Notes: generated from the sequence alone by a model not told the origin. Numbered from the stretch's first letter, positions 51,501-61,385 are shown. The stretch: 64,000 nucleotides of DNA from Siphlonurus alternatus (GCA_949825025.1 OX463779.1:42788249-42852248), one strand, 5' to 3'. Numbers and translations are program-made.

Positions 51501-53119
51501 GTGCAACTTTCAATTAAAAAAAATAAGCCACGCCCCTTTTTCCCAAAAAATCGCGCCTCCGGAGGGGGTTTGGGCCCTTCAGGCCTCTATCTGAAGCGCA
51601 CTGGTAAGACTTTGAAACTACTTTCACCACTGATGCGAAGAGATATAGGCTTGTGACGTCTCGAGATTTCAATGTATTTTTAATAAACTGATGTGTTTGT
51701 TTTAAAATATTTTTTAATTCTGTTTGAAAAATCTGTAAAAATCACATACTAGTTATATTCTATGATGTACTTATATGATGTAGTTTATATTATATAATAC
51801 GAAAATTTGAAAATAACAACTTATATAATTAAACTATATTTATAATTCATATTATATTTATTATGTCGTTACAAATTATACCATGCATTCTAAATAGAAA
51901 GGAAAGGCAAATTGTTAGAGTAAACTCTTCGTAAAATCAAATTAATAATTAATTAATTATCCGCAACATCGGAGAATCTCTAACATTATTTTTCGGATTT
52001 AATTATTAAGACTCTCGCAACTTTAAAGGAAAAAGTTTCAACATTTGAAAACCTTTTAAAACCTTTTGTACAAAAAACAAATCTCCTAACTTTTTCCTTT
52101 TATATATATTATAACTTTAATATAATATAAAACTTTGAAACATTTTAAAAATACACACTTCTTTTTTATTATCAATAATTATAAATTATTACAAGTATTC
52201 TACTCCTCTACTTCAAACTTTAAACAAACGAAATCTGCTTGGAAATAATTTATAATTTGATGAATAAATTATTACTTTTTAAAAGCTTGGTTCGTAAATG
52301 AAAATATTATTTGTGCCAGATGAGCACTGAGGTGAAAAAATTTAGTAAGAACAAACATTTAGAGACAGAGGAAGAGAGGGAGAGAGGAAGACGGAGAGAA
52401 ACACACACACTCACCTGCAGAAAGGGGTTGACAAGTGGCGAGGTGAAGTTCTGCAGCAGCCCCTCGGTACTGAGGGGGCTGGAGGATCGTCCACAACTGC
52501 CGGGGGCAGAGACCACCTCGAGGGCCACGGACAACAGAGTCTCGCTCGAGCCGGAGGTCATTGACCCACCTGCGGCAAAGGTCAGTCAGAATCTGCCGGG
52601 TTCTTCAACAACCGCCATATTAATAGTGCTGTTCAAGACGTTCATTTTAATGTTTGACACAAAATTATGCACATTATGCTAATTTTTGTTACAATGTAAA
52701 TGTGGTTTAACGATGCCGAGCAGGGATTGGCGGGGCGAGAAAAGCGTATAACTTTTGCTTCTTTATCCATGTTGGCGTGGAAAAATCACTTTCCCGCAAC
52801 GATTAAATTCTACCGCGATTTTTTCACATCAACATGGCCACCGTATGATATTTAAGCAAACAAGTTCGCTTTTCTCACTCTGCTCGACATCGCTCAAATG
52901 AAATTCATCTTGACTCTTAAAAATTTAAAAGTATGGTGGTGTTGAGTCCATTGACTCAACCCTGATAGCGTAAAAACAGAGGTGGCCTCATTCTTGGGCG
53001 CAGGGGCTTTGAAGGACAAAGGAAGCTTACTCTGTGTACCAGCTCCCAGTAAAATGCACAAACTGCATATATGACATATTTTTACTGCACATTTGGATAG
53101 AGAACCTCGTATCAATTTG

Positions 53120-53200
<81 letters not shown>

Positions 53201-54360
53201 TTAAATACCGTAACACCCTTAAAATCGTGTTGCAAAATACTGTAATTATACAACATCTTTATGCTTGCGTATTAAATATTAATTTACATGACTATGACGT
53301 CATAGCGTTTTGCAGCATAGTTTTAAGGGTGTTACAAGGTTAAAGAAATATAAAAATACATAAATTGAGGTCCTGTATTTATTATTATTATTTTTTTTAT
53401 GTGTGTAGAATTTGAAATCACGAAATATAAAAAATATTAAAATTTACGTTCATAAATTTTCATAATTGAAATGAAAGGAAATTAAAAAAGCCAGAAACGA
53501 CTTCCTTGGTACAAAGTCCTGTAAAGGAAATAGAATTACAATTTAGCATTCAGGAGCAAAGATCAATAATTGAATTTCTTGTAGATTGTTTCTGTTTATG
53601 AGAAGGTTTTCTCCTCTCGACGTTTCAAATTTATTTTCGTATTTTCAGCGGAAGTTGCGCTGGACGTTGAAAGGGTTGCTTGGAGGTGAAGTTACATGAT
53701 GGTGAATTTATTGAGCGGCATGCAACGATTTCGATGCACTCTTTGCTGTAAAAACTAATGGCAGCTAGAGATTTCCCCACTATCATACTTAAGGTGGAAA
53801 ATCAAGCGCTATATATATCGTCCCGAAAAACAAGGAACCTTCAGAAATTTTGATCAAATTTCTGGCAATGATAAAACAAACCTGAAGGTCTTTGATAATA
53901 TTCTCTACATTTTCACCATGATGAGGTTAATTTTGGTGCACCATTTTTTTTGGTAAAGCAATGTTGATACTAAAAGCAAATTGAAAACCTTGGGATGACG
54001 AAATCGTTCCGTTAACAGAAATTAATTCAAAGAATTGTAACATTTAAGTACTTATTTTTTCGCGTCGAACCACTCTTGCAAATCTCTCGTGTTGTAAATT
54101 CTCCTTAATTTTGAATTTACATAGAGTGCTTGCTGGAAAATCGCAGGGCAAGTCTGATTGGTTGACTCCTGTGGCGCGAGACGATTGCATGCCTCTGATT
54201 GGCTACACGTAATTTTCTCGTTGCAGTCACTCATGTAACCTCCAGACGTAAACTTACCGTTCGGTAGACTCGGAGGGTCGGCTTCAACAGCCTCTGCCGC
54301 CGAGGCCGGGGCTACCAAGAGGAAGAAAGCCAGCGCGGCGGTGGCAAGGGTCGTGGCCAT
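39572..54360 (-). CDS. GPR158: GPR158/GPR179-type class C orphan G-protein-coupled receptor, 13 exons
   Basis: In transcript order the exons are 54360-54258, 52569-52415, 49686-49536, 48969-48735, 47788-47680, 46788-46489, 46063-45995, 45850-45741, 44902-44664, 43922-43678, 43111-42941, 42091-41966, 39751-39572. All phases join, giving about 730 residues. Residues 1-21 are a signal peptide (ATAALAFFLLVAPASA). The ectodomain, to about residue 320, has glycosylation sites (NFTS, NSSS) and ends in a Cys-rich EGF-like part (YECRCLRGFF, CVPCPEECGHC). Seven spans follow at about 325-572. TWCRELGFVVCYGAIILKLY in span 3 and RTRKAHRWVVRDKDLLKYL in loop 2 are characteristic of GPR158/179 and their insect relatives. 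The cytosolic tail has a possible coiled coil (LKRLYTQLEVLKN), a basic stretch, a His run and ends CRNK. Vertebrate relatives scaffold RGS7-Gbeta5; GPR158 has been reported as a glycine sensor. The tail is shorter than in vertebrates. GPR158 versus GPR179 cannot be decided. Confidence 0.9.
40488..40552 (+). repeat. Dispersed repeat family 7, copy 1
   Basis: GATAGGCAACTTGTTCATCA, CAGAGCGGATTGCATA and TGCTGCAGGGGC match 43153-43207. Confidence 0.6.
40550..40980. mobile_element. Foldback element in the last receptor intron
   Basis: TTCCTATTAGTATTTCAGCG at the left faces CGCTGAAATACGAATAGGAA at the right. Inner arms AGAGCTGCAAACTTCACACT and AGTGCGAAGTTTGCAGCTCT also pair. Outer limits are approximate. 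Confidence 0.75.
41641..41842. repeat. Foldback repeat family 1, copy 7 (one arm)
   Basis: Only the right half is clear: a TTCCCGGGTTCTAAA core followed by CACCCTCTATCCATTTCTG. It lies just downstream, on the plus strand, of the AT-rich stretch before the receptor exon at 41966. Confidence 0.55.
42148..42244 (+). repeat. Direct duplication of about 50 bp
   Basis: ATATCCCCCACTCCA, TTAACATTGGCCTTATGGA and ACAG occur twice in a row. The same TAAGGCCAATGTTA word also occurs in inverse near 7933. Confidence 0.8.
42810..42896. repeat. Perfect hairpin with 28-bp arms
   Basis: ACTATCAGAACCAAAAAGGT and GTGCCCCT on the left pair without mismatch with AGGGGCACACCTTTTTGGTT and CTGATAGT on the right, around a loop of about 26 bases. 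It lies in the receptor intron 45 bp past the exon ending at 42941. It may be a tiny foldback element or a small-RNA precursor. Confidence 0.85.
43153..43207 (+). repeat. Dispersed repeat family 7, copy 2
   Basis: GATAGGCAACTTGTTCAGCA, CAGAGCAGGTTGCATA and TACTGCAGGGGC match 40488-40552. Confidence 0.6.
43580..43656. mobile_element. 77-bp hAT-like miniature element beside a splice donor
   Basis: Ends CAGGCGTGAATCCAG and CTGGATCCGCGCCTG are imperfect inverses. Flanks CAGTCAAT and CAGCTAAT agree at six of eight positions. It lies about 15 bp beyond the donor of the receptor exon ending at 43678. Confidence 0.65.
44090..44190. repeat. Short hairpin repeat family 5, copy 2
   Basis: CACTCGTCACCTTGGAAAAT, CAGCCTTGTTAATCAACATG, then AGTGATTAACAAGGCCG. 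The second arm is cut short. Confidence 0.7.
44420..44640 (+). repeat. Dispersed repeat family 3, copy 3
   Basis: CGCTCAAAGTGAGGATGAAA, TATGCTCAATAAGAGGAAAG and CGGTGCAAAATAGG match copy 1. It abuts the receptor exon at 44664. Confidence 0.65.
45867..45984. repeat. 35-bp tandem repeat filling a short receptor intron
   Basis: Units starting CAGTTGATTTTAGTTAGTAG begin at 45867, 45902, 45937 and 45972 (last partial). They occupy most of the 144-bp intron between the exons at 45995-46063 and 45741-45850, reaching to within about 15 bp of the acceptor. Confidence 0.95.
47232..47521. repeat. Foldback repeat family 1, copy 8
   Basis: TTAATAGAGTATTACCTCAA at the left and TTGAGGACAATACTCCATT at the right, with matching GAGTCCGGGAACTATTTTTA arms. 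The centre carries an inner GTGACGTCAC palindrome. Confidence 0.75.
48533..48672. repeat. Foldback repeat family 2, right half
   Basis: GGCTATGACGTCACAGTG, then ACGATTTTAAGGGTG, then ATAACTCGAGGGTTCTATCC. Confidence 0.65.
48984..49026. repeat. Short palindrome at the acceptor side of a receptor exon
   Basis: ATTATAGACCTTA and TAAGGTCTATAAT pair around about 14 bases, close to the acceptor at 48970. TAAGGTCTATAATTGC also occurs near 32529. Confidence 0.6.
50173..51632. mobile_element. Non-autonomous hAT element, 1,460 bp
   Basis: CAGTGGTGAAAGTA at the left and TACTTTCACCACTG at the right form a 14-bp inverted repeat. Both sides carry the same 8-bp word ATGCGAAG (50165-50172 and 51633-51640), the diagnostic hAT target duplication. 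Subterminal GCGCACTGGTAAGAC units repeat near the left end and occur once near the right end. No transposase frame is seen. It lies in a receptor intron. Confidence 0.93.
53077..53392. repeat. Foldback repeat family 2, copy expanded by an AT microsatellite
   Basis: GCACATTTGGATAGAGAACC at the left, a long (AT)n run at about 53124-53192, then CACCCTTAAAATCGTGTTGC, ATGACTATGACGTCATAGCG and TTTTAAGGGTGTTACA. Confidence 0.75.
53124..53192. repeat. (AT)n microsatellite
   Basis: About 34 AT units inside a family 2 repeat copy. Confidence 0.95.
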
Positions 54361-54421
54361 CCCCGCCGCGCCTCCCACCCTGCGTCACGCACCCCTTCGA
54401 GGGTCACCCCTCCCAGGAGAC
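54258..54421 (-). CDS. GPR158: GPR158-like first coding exon with signal peptide and part of 5' UTR
   Basis: The exon begins after an acceptor (TGTCTTCAG, cut at 54421/54422), so at least one untranslated exon lies upstream. The first ATG at 54360 opens MATTLATAALAFFLLVAPAS, a clear signal peptide. The donor GTAAGT lies at 54257-54252. A longer open frame continues through the intron to 54052 but breaks the family match and is not used. Confidence 0.75.
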
Positions 54422-56708
54422 CTGAAGACAGAGAGAGTCAAGTAAGCACCACTAGATGGCACTGATCGAGGGTCACCGCGCCTCCCGCCCTGTGAGGTCA
54501 CTTGGACAGGACAGGTACGTAGACAATAGGTGAAAAGCATCATACAATACTCATAAAGGCATCAAAAAGTAATTTTATAATCTCTCTGAAATATAGCTGT
54601 TTTACAGTGTGCATGAAGGCTTAAAACTTGCAATGCAAATATTAATAATGTACTCTATATTTTTTCTCCGTGTCAAACCTTCTCATTCAAAGTTGTTTGT
54701 ATCATTGTTTGTATTTATATGCTTGGAAATTGACGACTAATTTTGTTTGAATTGATCAGTTTACTTGTATTTACTCTTAATAAGCTTTGAGATGACCCTT
54801 GTAAACTAAAGTATATTGTCAAGAAAAATTGTTTATGCAAATTTTTAAAACCTTAAAATGTTGTAATTATTCCTGATCGTGTTTGATCACTAAACTTGAA
54901 GCTTTTTTATTGCTTATAATTTATATAATATTCATATATAATAACCATGCACTGAAAAGTTCCTTATTATTACATATAGTATATAGAGAGAAAAGATGGT
55001 ATAGTATTACTATGTTGTTAAATATAATTAAAATATGTATTAAAAAAACTCGTTCTATAAGCTACATGCGATATTTTAAAGACAATTTTAACATTAACCC
55101 CCCGGGTTTTAATTAAAATTTTTAAATAAATTGGAGTGCATAATTTTGTATGTAATACGATGACAAAGAAAGTTAAGACGGTGCCCGTGTTAAAAAACGT
55201 TCTTATTAATCCAATTAATACTTCATTTAATTACTTCAAAGTATGAAAATATGACGCAAGAAGAAGAAGGAAATTATAAGGTTGGTTTGGGACCCATTCA
55301 CCCAGGATGGAGGTTTCCTGTTTTATAAAGTTTTTGTTTTGAAAAAATGTAAACGCAAAATTGACAACGCCTTCGTCCGGGTTTACCAGGGAGGGCGCGC
55401 CCCAAAATTTGGTGTGTGTCCCCCCCCCAAAAAAAAAATCCCACACCCTTTTTTTTTCACCCGATTAACTCTTGGCCTTTGAAATTAATGTTGCTGTGAA
55501 ATTTACTTTGCTTAGAAAAACTGGTGCCATGGCAATTTTTTAAAAAAAATTATGATTTCAATAGCTTCAATTAATTCATTCATTTATTGTAGAGAAAACA
55601 TTACTATTTGTATTTCAGTATTGCCATATATTGGCGTATTTAGAGAGGAGGATGTAGGGTGTCTATAATAATTAGCGTGTAACGAAAGGGGATGAGCCTA
55701 TCATAATTTATTCTGCCATGGGTATGGAATATTTCGGGGAAGTGGGTGTTAAGTGGCAAAATTCACTAAAATTTATTTCAAAGCAACTCGCTACTTGAAT
55801 GCATGGTAGTTGATGAGAGTAGACGAGTCTTTTTTTTATCGCGTCAACAGTTCTAATTTTTAGGTCCTTCACTATATGAAGTAGCGTTGTCAAAAATGTG
55901 ATATTTTGTTTGAGGACACAATAGAATATTATCTCAATATTTTGAATATAATACCAACATTAGAGAATGGTTGAGAAGGGGCTCGTATAAATAACCAAGT
56001 AAAAGCTTATTTCTTATCTCGTATAAAATATAGCTGATAACAACCTACATGGGCGTAACCAGCCCTTTTGACCCCCCTCACCTACCTCGTGTTTGTGGGA
56101 GAAAATACTTGGGCAGTGGGTATAGGTTAACCTTTTCTAACCACTTCTTACAGTTCCGCCCTGCGTAATAATATGGAGCCTGCATGGAAAAAAGCATGAA
56201 AAAATCAGAAGGAGGGGTGAAGGGTATGGTTCTTTGACTTTGACTTTTGAGGGAAAGTTGGACCCACCAACAGTCCAAGAAGTATTTTTATAACACGATT
56301 AATTCAGAGGGAGGGGGTGGAAACTTAAACCCCCTCCCTTGTCTATGCCACTGGAATTCATCCCCTTCAATTTTTGTTCAGGCTACTTACTCCACTGACG
56401 ACCTGCATGAATATTGTTCAAAACTCCCTTCTATTTTCGGCAAGTTCTGATTTCCAAAGTCCATGGAGCTACTTGCAGGTATATAATTATTTTGTTTGTT
56501 GAAGTGTACCAAGTTACGCTAACTTTCAACAATACTCCACTCCTATCCAGAAAAGTTAAATACATTTCTCCTCGTCTGGAGAAGCCTAGCCGCGCCAGCT
56601 CTATTTATAGCCGCAAACGGGCGGTGGCGGAGTGGCGGGAGCAGCGGCGAAGCAGCTGTGGTCGGGAGCAACTGGAGATGGTGTGGGCATCGTGGACAAC
56701 TTTTCGTG

Positions 56709-56756
56709 GGAGAGAGAGGGAGGGAAACAGAGAGAGAGAGAGAGAGAGAGGGAGGG

Positions 56757-56837
<81 letters not shown>

Positions 56838-56960
56838 GGAGAGGGAGGGAGAGGGAGAGGGAGAGAAAGGGATAGAGATCAAGACAGAGAATGAGAGGGA
56901 GGGATATAAAGAGAGAGAGATTGGGACAGATATAGCGAAAGAGAGAGATAGATGGTGAAG
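56709..56960. repeat. (GA)n microsatellite and GGGA-rich tract
   Basis: A long pure GA run with GGGA interruptions at both ends. Frames of Arg-Glu or Ser-Leu repeats on either strand are artefacts. Confidence 0.95.
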
Positions 56961-57037
56961 AGAGAGTTGATGGGATCAAGAACTTTTTACTAAATACAGT
57001 CGTTGGGTTGAGATACGGAATCGTCAGAATCATACAG

Positions 57038-57155
57038 AGAGACAGAGCCAGAGAGGGAGAGAGAGATTCGAGACAGAGAGAGGAAGGGATAGAGAAGAGA
57101 GAGAGAGAGAGAGTGGGGCAGAGAGATAGCGAAAAGAGAGAGAGAGAGAGAAAAG
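57038..57155. repeat. Second GA-rich tract
   Basis: Interrupted GAGA runs about 80 bp after the first. Confidence 0.9.
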
Positions 57156-57736
57156 AGCAACACTTCATAAGTACGCTCTGGCAATGATAAATCACCCCCT
57201 CATTTTTTGTGTGTTTTTTTTTGTGTGATGTCAGCAATTTTATGAGTGGATCAATTTTTGCTTAACAGCGCTTGGCGCTTTGCCGTTGGCTGCGGGCCGA
57301 TAATTCTGCTTATGCACGGTCACGCGTGTACCGAAATGTGGTGCGATTTTAATACAGATGCAGGTTGATATATCGGTGATTGCTGGGGGCCATTTAAACG
57401 CTCAAGTGTTTCGATACTTCACTGCAAGATAAAAATAGAGCAGCACTTTAACCCTAAGAGCATTTTGTTATTGTTTCTCATATACCTGTCAGATTTAACC
57501 ACCATTTTGCTCCGACAAATAAAATGTGATAATATTTAAGTATAATATTATTACTTAGTTGAATATAATATCGAATATCGATAGAAATTTGCTCTCAGTT
57601 TTAATACATAACTGCAATGAGCAATAATAAAATTCAATAAAAAAAACGTTCAAAAGTGAAACATAAATGAATAAAAACAAGATTTTGACGACGTTTAGAG
57701 TTTCTTTAACAAAATATTTGACTTCAAATTCATTAA

Positions 57737-58583
57737 GGGTAAGGTAACGCCACCAATGTTAAAAAAAAATCCCTCTCACAAAAATTCTGAAAAAAATTTA
57801 AAGGGCGTATTCGAGAAGTCGCTCCGATATGTCGGAGAAGCTTATCCGTGTTTTTAAAGAAAATCTGCGAGTCCAGATCTGGCGGAAGTCGTCACGCCCG
57901 TCTTTCTACCACCAGAGCGCGCCATCAGCAAGAGTCCTCCCGCTTCTCGCTGCGGCGGCAGCGATAAACGAGAAGAGTGGAAATAGCGCCACGACGAGGA
58001 AATATACAACTAATTGTGAGAGTCGAAAAGCGTAATCGCGGGAGTTTGGGAGCTGATTATTTTCTTCTTCACACAAATAATGAGCACAGAAACTGTCGTA
58101 AGCAATTAAAACCGCTGCAGCAACAATAATTTAATTAATCCATCCATTTTTATGGTACTAAACAAAATAACTCGCCAAACATCTGTGGGGGCGGAGCCAA
58201 CTATCATGGGCGTGTCTATCGGTTTAGAAAAAGTGTTTTTTAAAATATCTGACGGACTGAGTGTGTGACGTCACTTCCTTTATCTGTGACTTATCTGTCG
58301 GAGAAGACAGATTTATTCTCGAATACGCCCAAAATGTTCTCCTCTACACCCCCTATCAGTAGCTAAAATATCAGGTATACAAAATACGATCTAGTTTTTG
58401 AGTTATGAATTTTTAAAGTTGACCAATTTAACATGGGAGTTTCATTTCTCCATGTTAAAGTAGTCAACTTTAAAAATTTATAACTCAAAAACTAGATCGT
58501 ATTTGTATACCTGATATTTTAGGTACTGATAGGGGGTATAGAGGAGAACATTTTAAATTTTTTTCAGAATTTTTGTGTTACCC
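57737..58583. mobile_element. TTAA-flanked foldback transposon, family GGGTAAGGTAAC, copy 2, interrupted
   Basis: Left end GGGTAAGGTAACGCCACCAA after TTAA (57733-57736); right end GTTACCC followed by TTAA (58584-58587). The left arm is split by a 528-bp element. Without that insert the left arm is a close inverse of the right arm (AGAACATTTTAAATTTTTTT). Confidence 0.85.
57803..58330. mobile_element. Nested 528-bp element with GGGCGTATTCGAGAA ends
   Basis: GGGCGTATTCGAGAA at the left and TTCTCGAATACGCCC at the right, an exact 15-bp inverted repeat. Comparison with the other arm of the host element shows AAA duplicated at the junction, a 3-bp target duplication compatible with PIF/Harbinger-type insertion. 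The inside has a frame of 68 codons with no recognisable domain. Confidence 0.85.
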
Positions 58584-58617
58584 TTAATTAATTTACTTAA
58601 AACTGAAAGAAACGCAA

Positions 58618-58619
<2 letters not shown>

Positions 58620-58651
<32 letters not shown>
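58620..58651. repeat. Poly(A) tract
   Basis: About 32 A residues just right of the TTAA-flanked element; no retroposed gene was recognised next to it. Confidence 0.9.
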
Positions 58652-58653
<2 letters not shown>

Positions 58654-60239
58654 GAGACTGCATGAGCCTGCCTCATTTGCTGGAGCTGCAGCTCCAAACG
58701 ACAAAAAGTCTCAAAGAAGTCAGAAAAGAAAAAGATCTGTAATTTTTGGAGATTTACTAAGAAGAGCACTCAGTCTATCAACCCAAAATTGTTTTCAATA
58801 AACCTAACACCTCCATATGGATTTAAAAGACATATATATGTAATATTGTCCATGCAGAACCGAAGAAGTGGTATCGTTCATAAAATTGATGAGAATTTGA
58901 GCCTGGCTTATCTTATCTGATAAAGATGAAAATTCAGTCCCGAGTTTTTGTAATCAATATACACGACGTTATTACAATATTTTATATTAAATTACCATAC
59001 TGTAACAATACAGCAAAAAACATTATTTTGTAATTAAGGTAATTTTTAATGTCAATTAAGATATAATACAGTAGCTTTAATGTGTCTATAACTTTTGTAT
59101 GTGATGGGATGATAGCAAATTAATTATTTTAAACTAATTTGAACAAAACTGTATCAATTATATTATACCTTCATATGTATTATGATGAATCTTTTAATTT
59201 TAACAACCCTTTAATTAAAATGTACAAGTCTATAAGTATTGAATTACATTGTTATTTTAAATAAATAAAAAATATTACCCGATAATTATTCACTTTAATT
59301 AAATAAAGATTGATTTTAATCATTTGATACTTTTAATTGAATTTGAAATAAAAAAAACTTTCTAATTATTACAAGCCATCGTAATTGGTACTTATATAAT
59401 TATATTTATATAAACAAAAGCATCATTAATTGGTAAATATAAATCATTCTCTCTTTTAATCAAATTATAAGATAAAAAAAAGTTATATTAAATTGTTTAT
59501 AAAATATACTGACCATTTTATTTATATTGTTCTAGAGAAAGGGGAAAAATATGTTTTGATTTAAAGATAAAGATATAAAAAATATAATTATTTGGCGATT
59601 TTCGTCAACAATGGAGTCGTTTTCAGTGTTGGGAACAATGCTCGAGCGCTGATGTCCCCCTCCTCCTCTCTCATCCCTGCCGACATCGATTTTACGTGTT
59701 TGCAGCAGCCTGGCGCTTGGTGCACGGCGCTACTAGCTGGCCTAGCGCCACCCTCCAGAAAAAAAAAATACTCGCTGAAGAATAACAACCATAACGTTTT
59801 TCGATAGAAAAACAAGAAAACTACCTTTACGTATAATATTCATATAGATTTTTATAACATAGTAATGTTGACATTAAAAAAAACAACACACGAGTCATGT
59901 TATTTTATAATTAAAAAACACAAAAAGGTTTACATTTTTTAATTAAAATTCTATTATTAATACATTCACAATATTGATAATAAGTTGTATAATTTTTACA
60001 CATACCTTGCCGAAATACTGTGATTGTTCATTATCATTTTAACACTTTTTTTACACACTTTTTTTTCTAAAATTTATTTAAAACACATTTTATAAATATC
60101 AAAATATATGAAAAAAAAAAAATTGATATTAAATTAATTTACAATATAAATTACATTATAATATTCTTTAAAAATATATTCTATACTAAAAAAAAATGGG
60201 TGCTAATGATAAAACTTGTTGCTGTTAAGATTTTTTTTT

Positions 60240-60455
60240 ATTTTTTTTTTTTTCTCTCTCTTTCTGTTATGTTTCTATAAGAGGCAACTTGCTTGCTTGT
60301 TGTTCCACTAAAAAGATTCAGCACTACACAAGAACAGTATTTTCCTGCGGCACTTTGCTTGTTCCACTGACACTGCGCGAGATATTTTCTCCTCAGCTTG
60401 ACTAGCCTCTCCCCTTCTAATAGTACAGAGTAGCTCCAGCAGCTTTATACCACCA
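60240..60455 (-). promoter_or_regulatory. Candidate TATA promoter and 5' untranslated region of the GPR158-like gene
   Basis: On the minus strand TATAAAG (60449-60443) follows a GGTGGT run. It is followed by a less AT-rich stretch of about 200 bases with no open frame. It lies upstream of, and in the orientation of, a receptor gene whose coding exon 1 needs a spliced leader. I see no convincing donor site, so this is a guess. Confidence 0.25.
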
Positions 60456-61081
60456 CCACCACCACTGAGAAAAGTTTGTGGACATAAACATCAGTGCTGC
60501 CACTCTTGTCTGGTGTGTCATTATAACTAACTATATATCATATTATTAATTTATTAAATTATATTTATTTTTAAGAATAAAATTAATATGTTGGTATTCA
60601 TCAATCATTTATATTATATAGATGGATATGTTCCATTATAAGGGGGCGGTACCGAGTTAAGACGAAAGATACCGATGTTTTTACTCTCTCGTCATTTGGT
60701 ATCCATGGTTACGGGAGGCACCAAGTAACAGACAGGGATGTCCATCTCGTCTTTTTTGGCTCAATCTCAACATCCTTATGCCCTTTTCATATATATTAAT
60801 AGGTCAACACTTTACCACCTCAATACTTTCTTATATATATTTTTTTAATTAAGGAAATTATAAAAATAAAAAAATATATATTAACATGATCCTTTTTTTA
60901 TTATTTATTTTATAACTGTACATCACATTTGTCATAATAATTACACAAATAATATTAAAAATGGTTTTCTACATTCATTCTAAGGACAAATTTAATTGAA
61001 AAAAAAGAACCAAATAATAACAATTTAATTAATAAAAGTTATACTCTTTATAATTTCAATATTAAATTTGGAATTTTGATG

Positions 61082-61087
61082 TTTATT
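61082..61087 (-). terminator. Candidate poly(A) signal of UQCRFS1
   Basis: AATAAA on the minus strand lies 44 bases after the stop codon, a usual distance for a short 3' UTR. Confidence 0.5.
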
Positions 61088-61130
61088 CAAAGAGTTCAGC
61101 TAAGACAGTGGGATGTTTTAAATAGGTTTT

Positions 61131-61270
61131 TTAGCCTACAATCAGGGTTCCTTCGTCAGGGAACGCGTAGGGTGGTACCTCCAGGTTCAAGGGGGCGGGA
61201 CCCTTGCGGATACGACCTGACGCGTCGTAGTGAGAGCCGTGGCAAGGGCAGTAGTAGCCGCCAAAATCAC
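61131..61270 (-). CDS. UQCRFS1: Rieske iron-sulfur protein (cytochrome bc1 complex), last coding exon
   Basis: After a TTTTTGCAG acceptor the exon reads [18 protein letters not shown], then [18 protein letters not shown] and DEGTLIVG, then TAA at 61133-61131. CPCHGSH is the second cluster-binding box of the Rieske fold (one Cys and one His bind the 2Fe-2S cluster; the other Cys forms the stabilising disulfide). This protein passes electrons from ubiquinol to cytochrome c1 in the inner mitochondrial membrane. The exon starts in phase 2. The first box (CTHLGC) and the rest of the gene are not visible, so the intron is over 2.7 kb and the gene continues to the right. A partial copy of this exon's start lies at 61334-61385. 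Confidence 0.93.
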
Positions 61271-61333
61271 CTGCAAAAATACAGCGTAACAATGTAGCTA
61301 GATACACGGGGATAATATAATTATTGGAAACTG

Positions 61334-61385
61334 GGCAGTAGTAGCCGCCGAAATCACCTGTACAAAAATACAGTGCAACAATATA
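61334..61385 (-). pseudogene. Partial duplicate of the UQCRFS1 last exon start and its acceptor
   Basis: This repeats 61246-61295, covering the first part of the exon (GDFGGYYCP), its acceptor and about 20 bases of intron, with a few changes. It lies 88 bp upstream in gene direction. An acceptor (TTGTACAG) is kept, but the coding part breaks off after about 25 bases. Confidence 0.75.

Larger units (their letters stand above)
54422..61081. other. Upstream region or first intron of the GPR158-like gene
   Basis: No coding exon is supported. It holds a partial copy of exon 1 near 54466-54501, GA microsatellites, a nested pair of transposons (57737-58583), a poly(A) tract and a candidate promoter near 60.4 kb. 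Open frames within the GA tracts are composition artefacts. Confidence 0.5.

Noticed and set aside
54052..54257. Extension of GPR158-like exon 1 as an open frame to 54052
   Set aside because: A strong GTAAGT donor at 54257 joins in phase to the next exon; the extension would end the protein before the ectodomain.
55282..55482. 66-codon frame with homopolymer-rich end
   Set aside because: No recognisable domain, ends in poly-C and poly-A runs; likely chance.
56414..57237. Long open frames of Arg-Glu or Ser-Leu repeats on both strands
   Set aside because: They are translations of a GA microsatellite; no start context, splice structure or domain supports a gene.
57829..58035. 68-codon frame MSEKLIRVFKENL inside the nested element
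   Set aside because: No homology to any transposase or known domain that I recognise; the element is a short non-autonomous insertion.
59588..59815. Overlapping open frames on both strands
   Set aside because: Short, no family resemblance, no good splice sites; includes a small palindrome (GGCGCTA...TAGCGCC) only.
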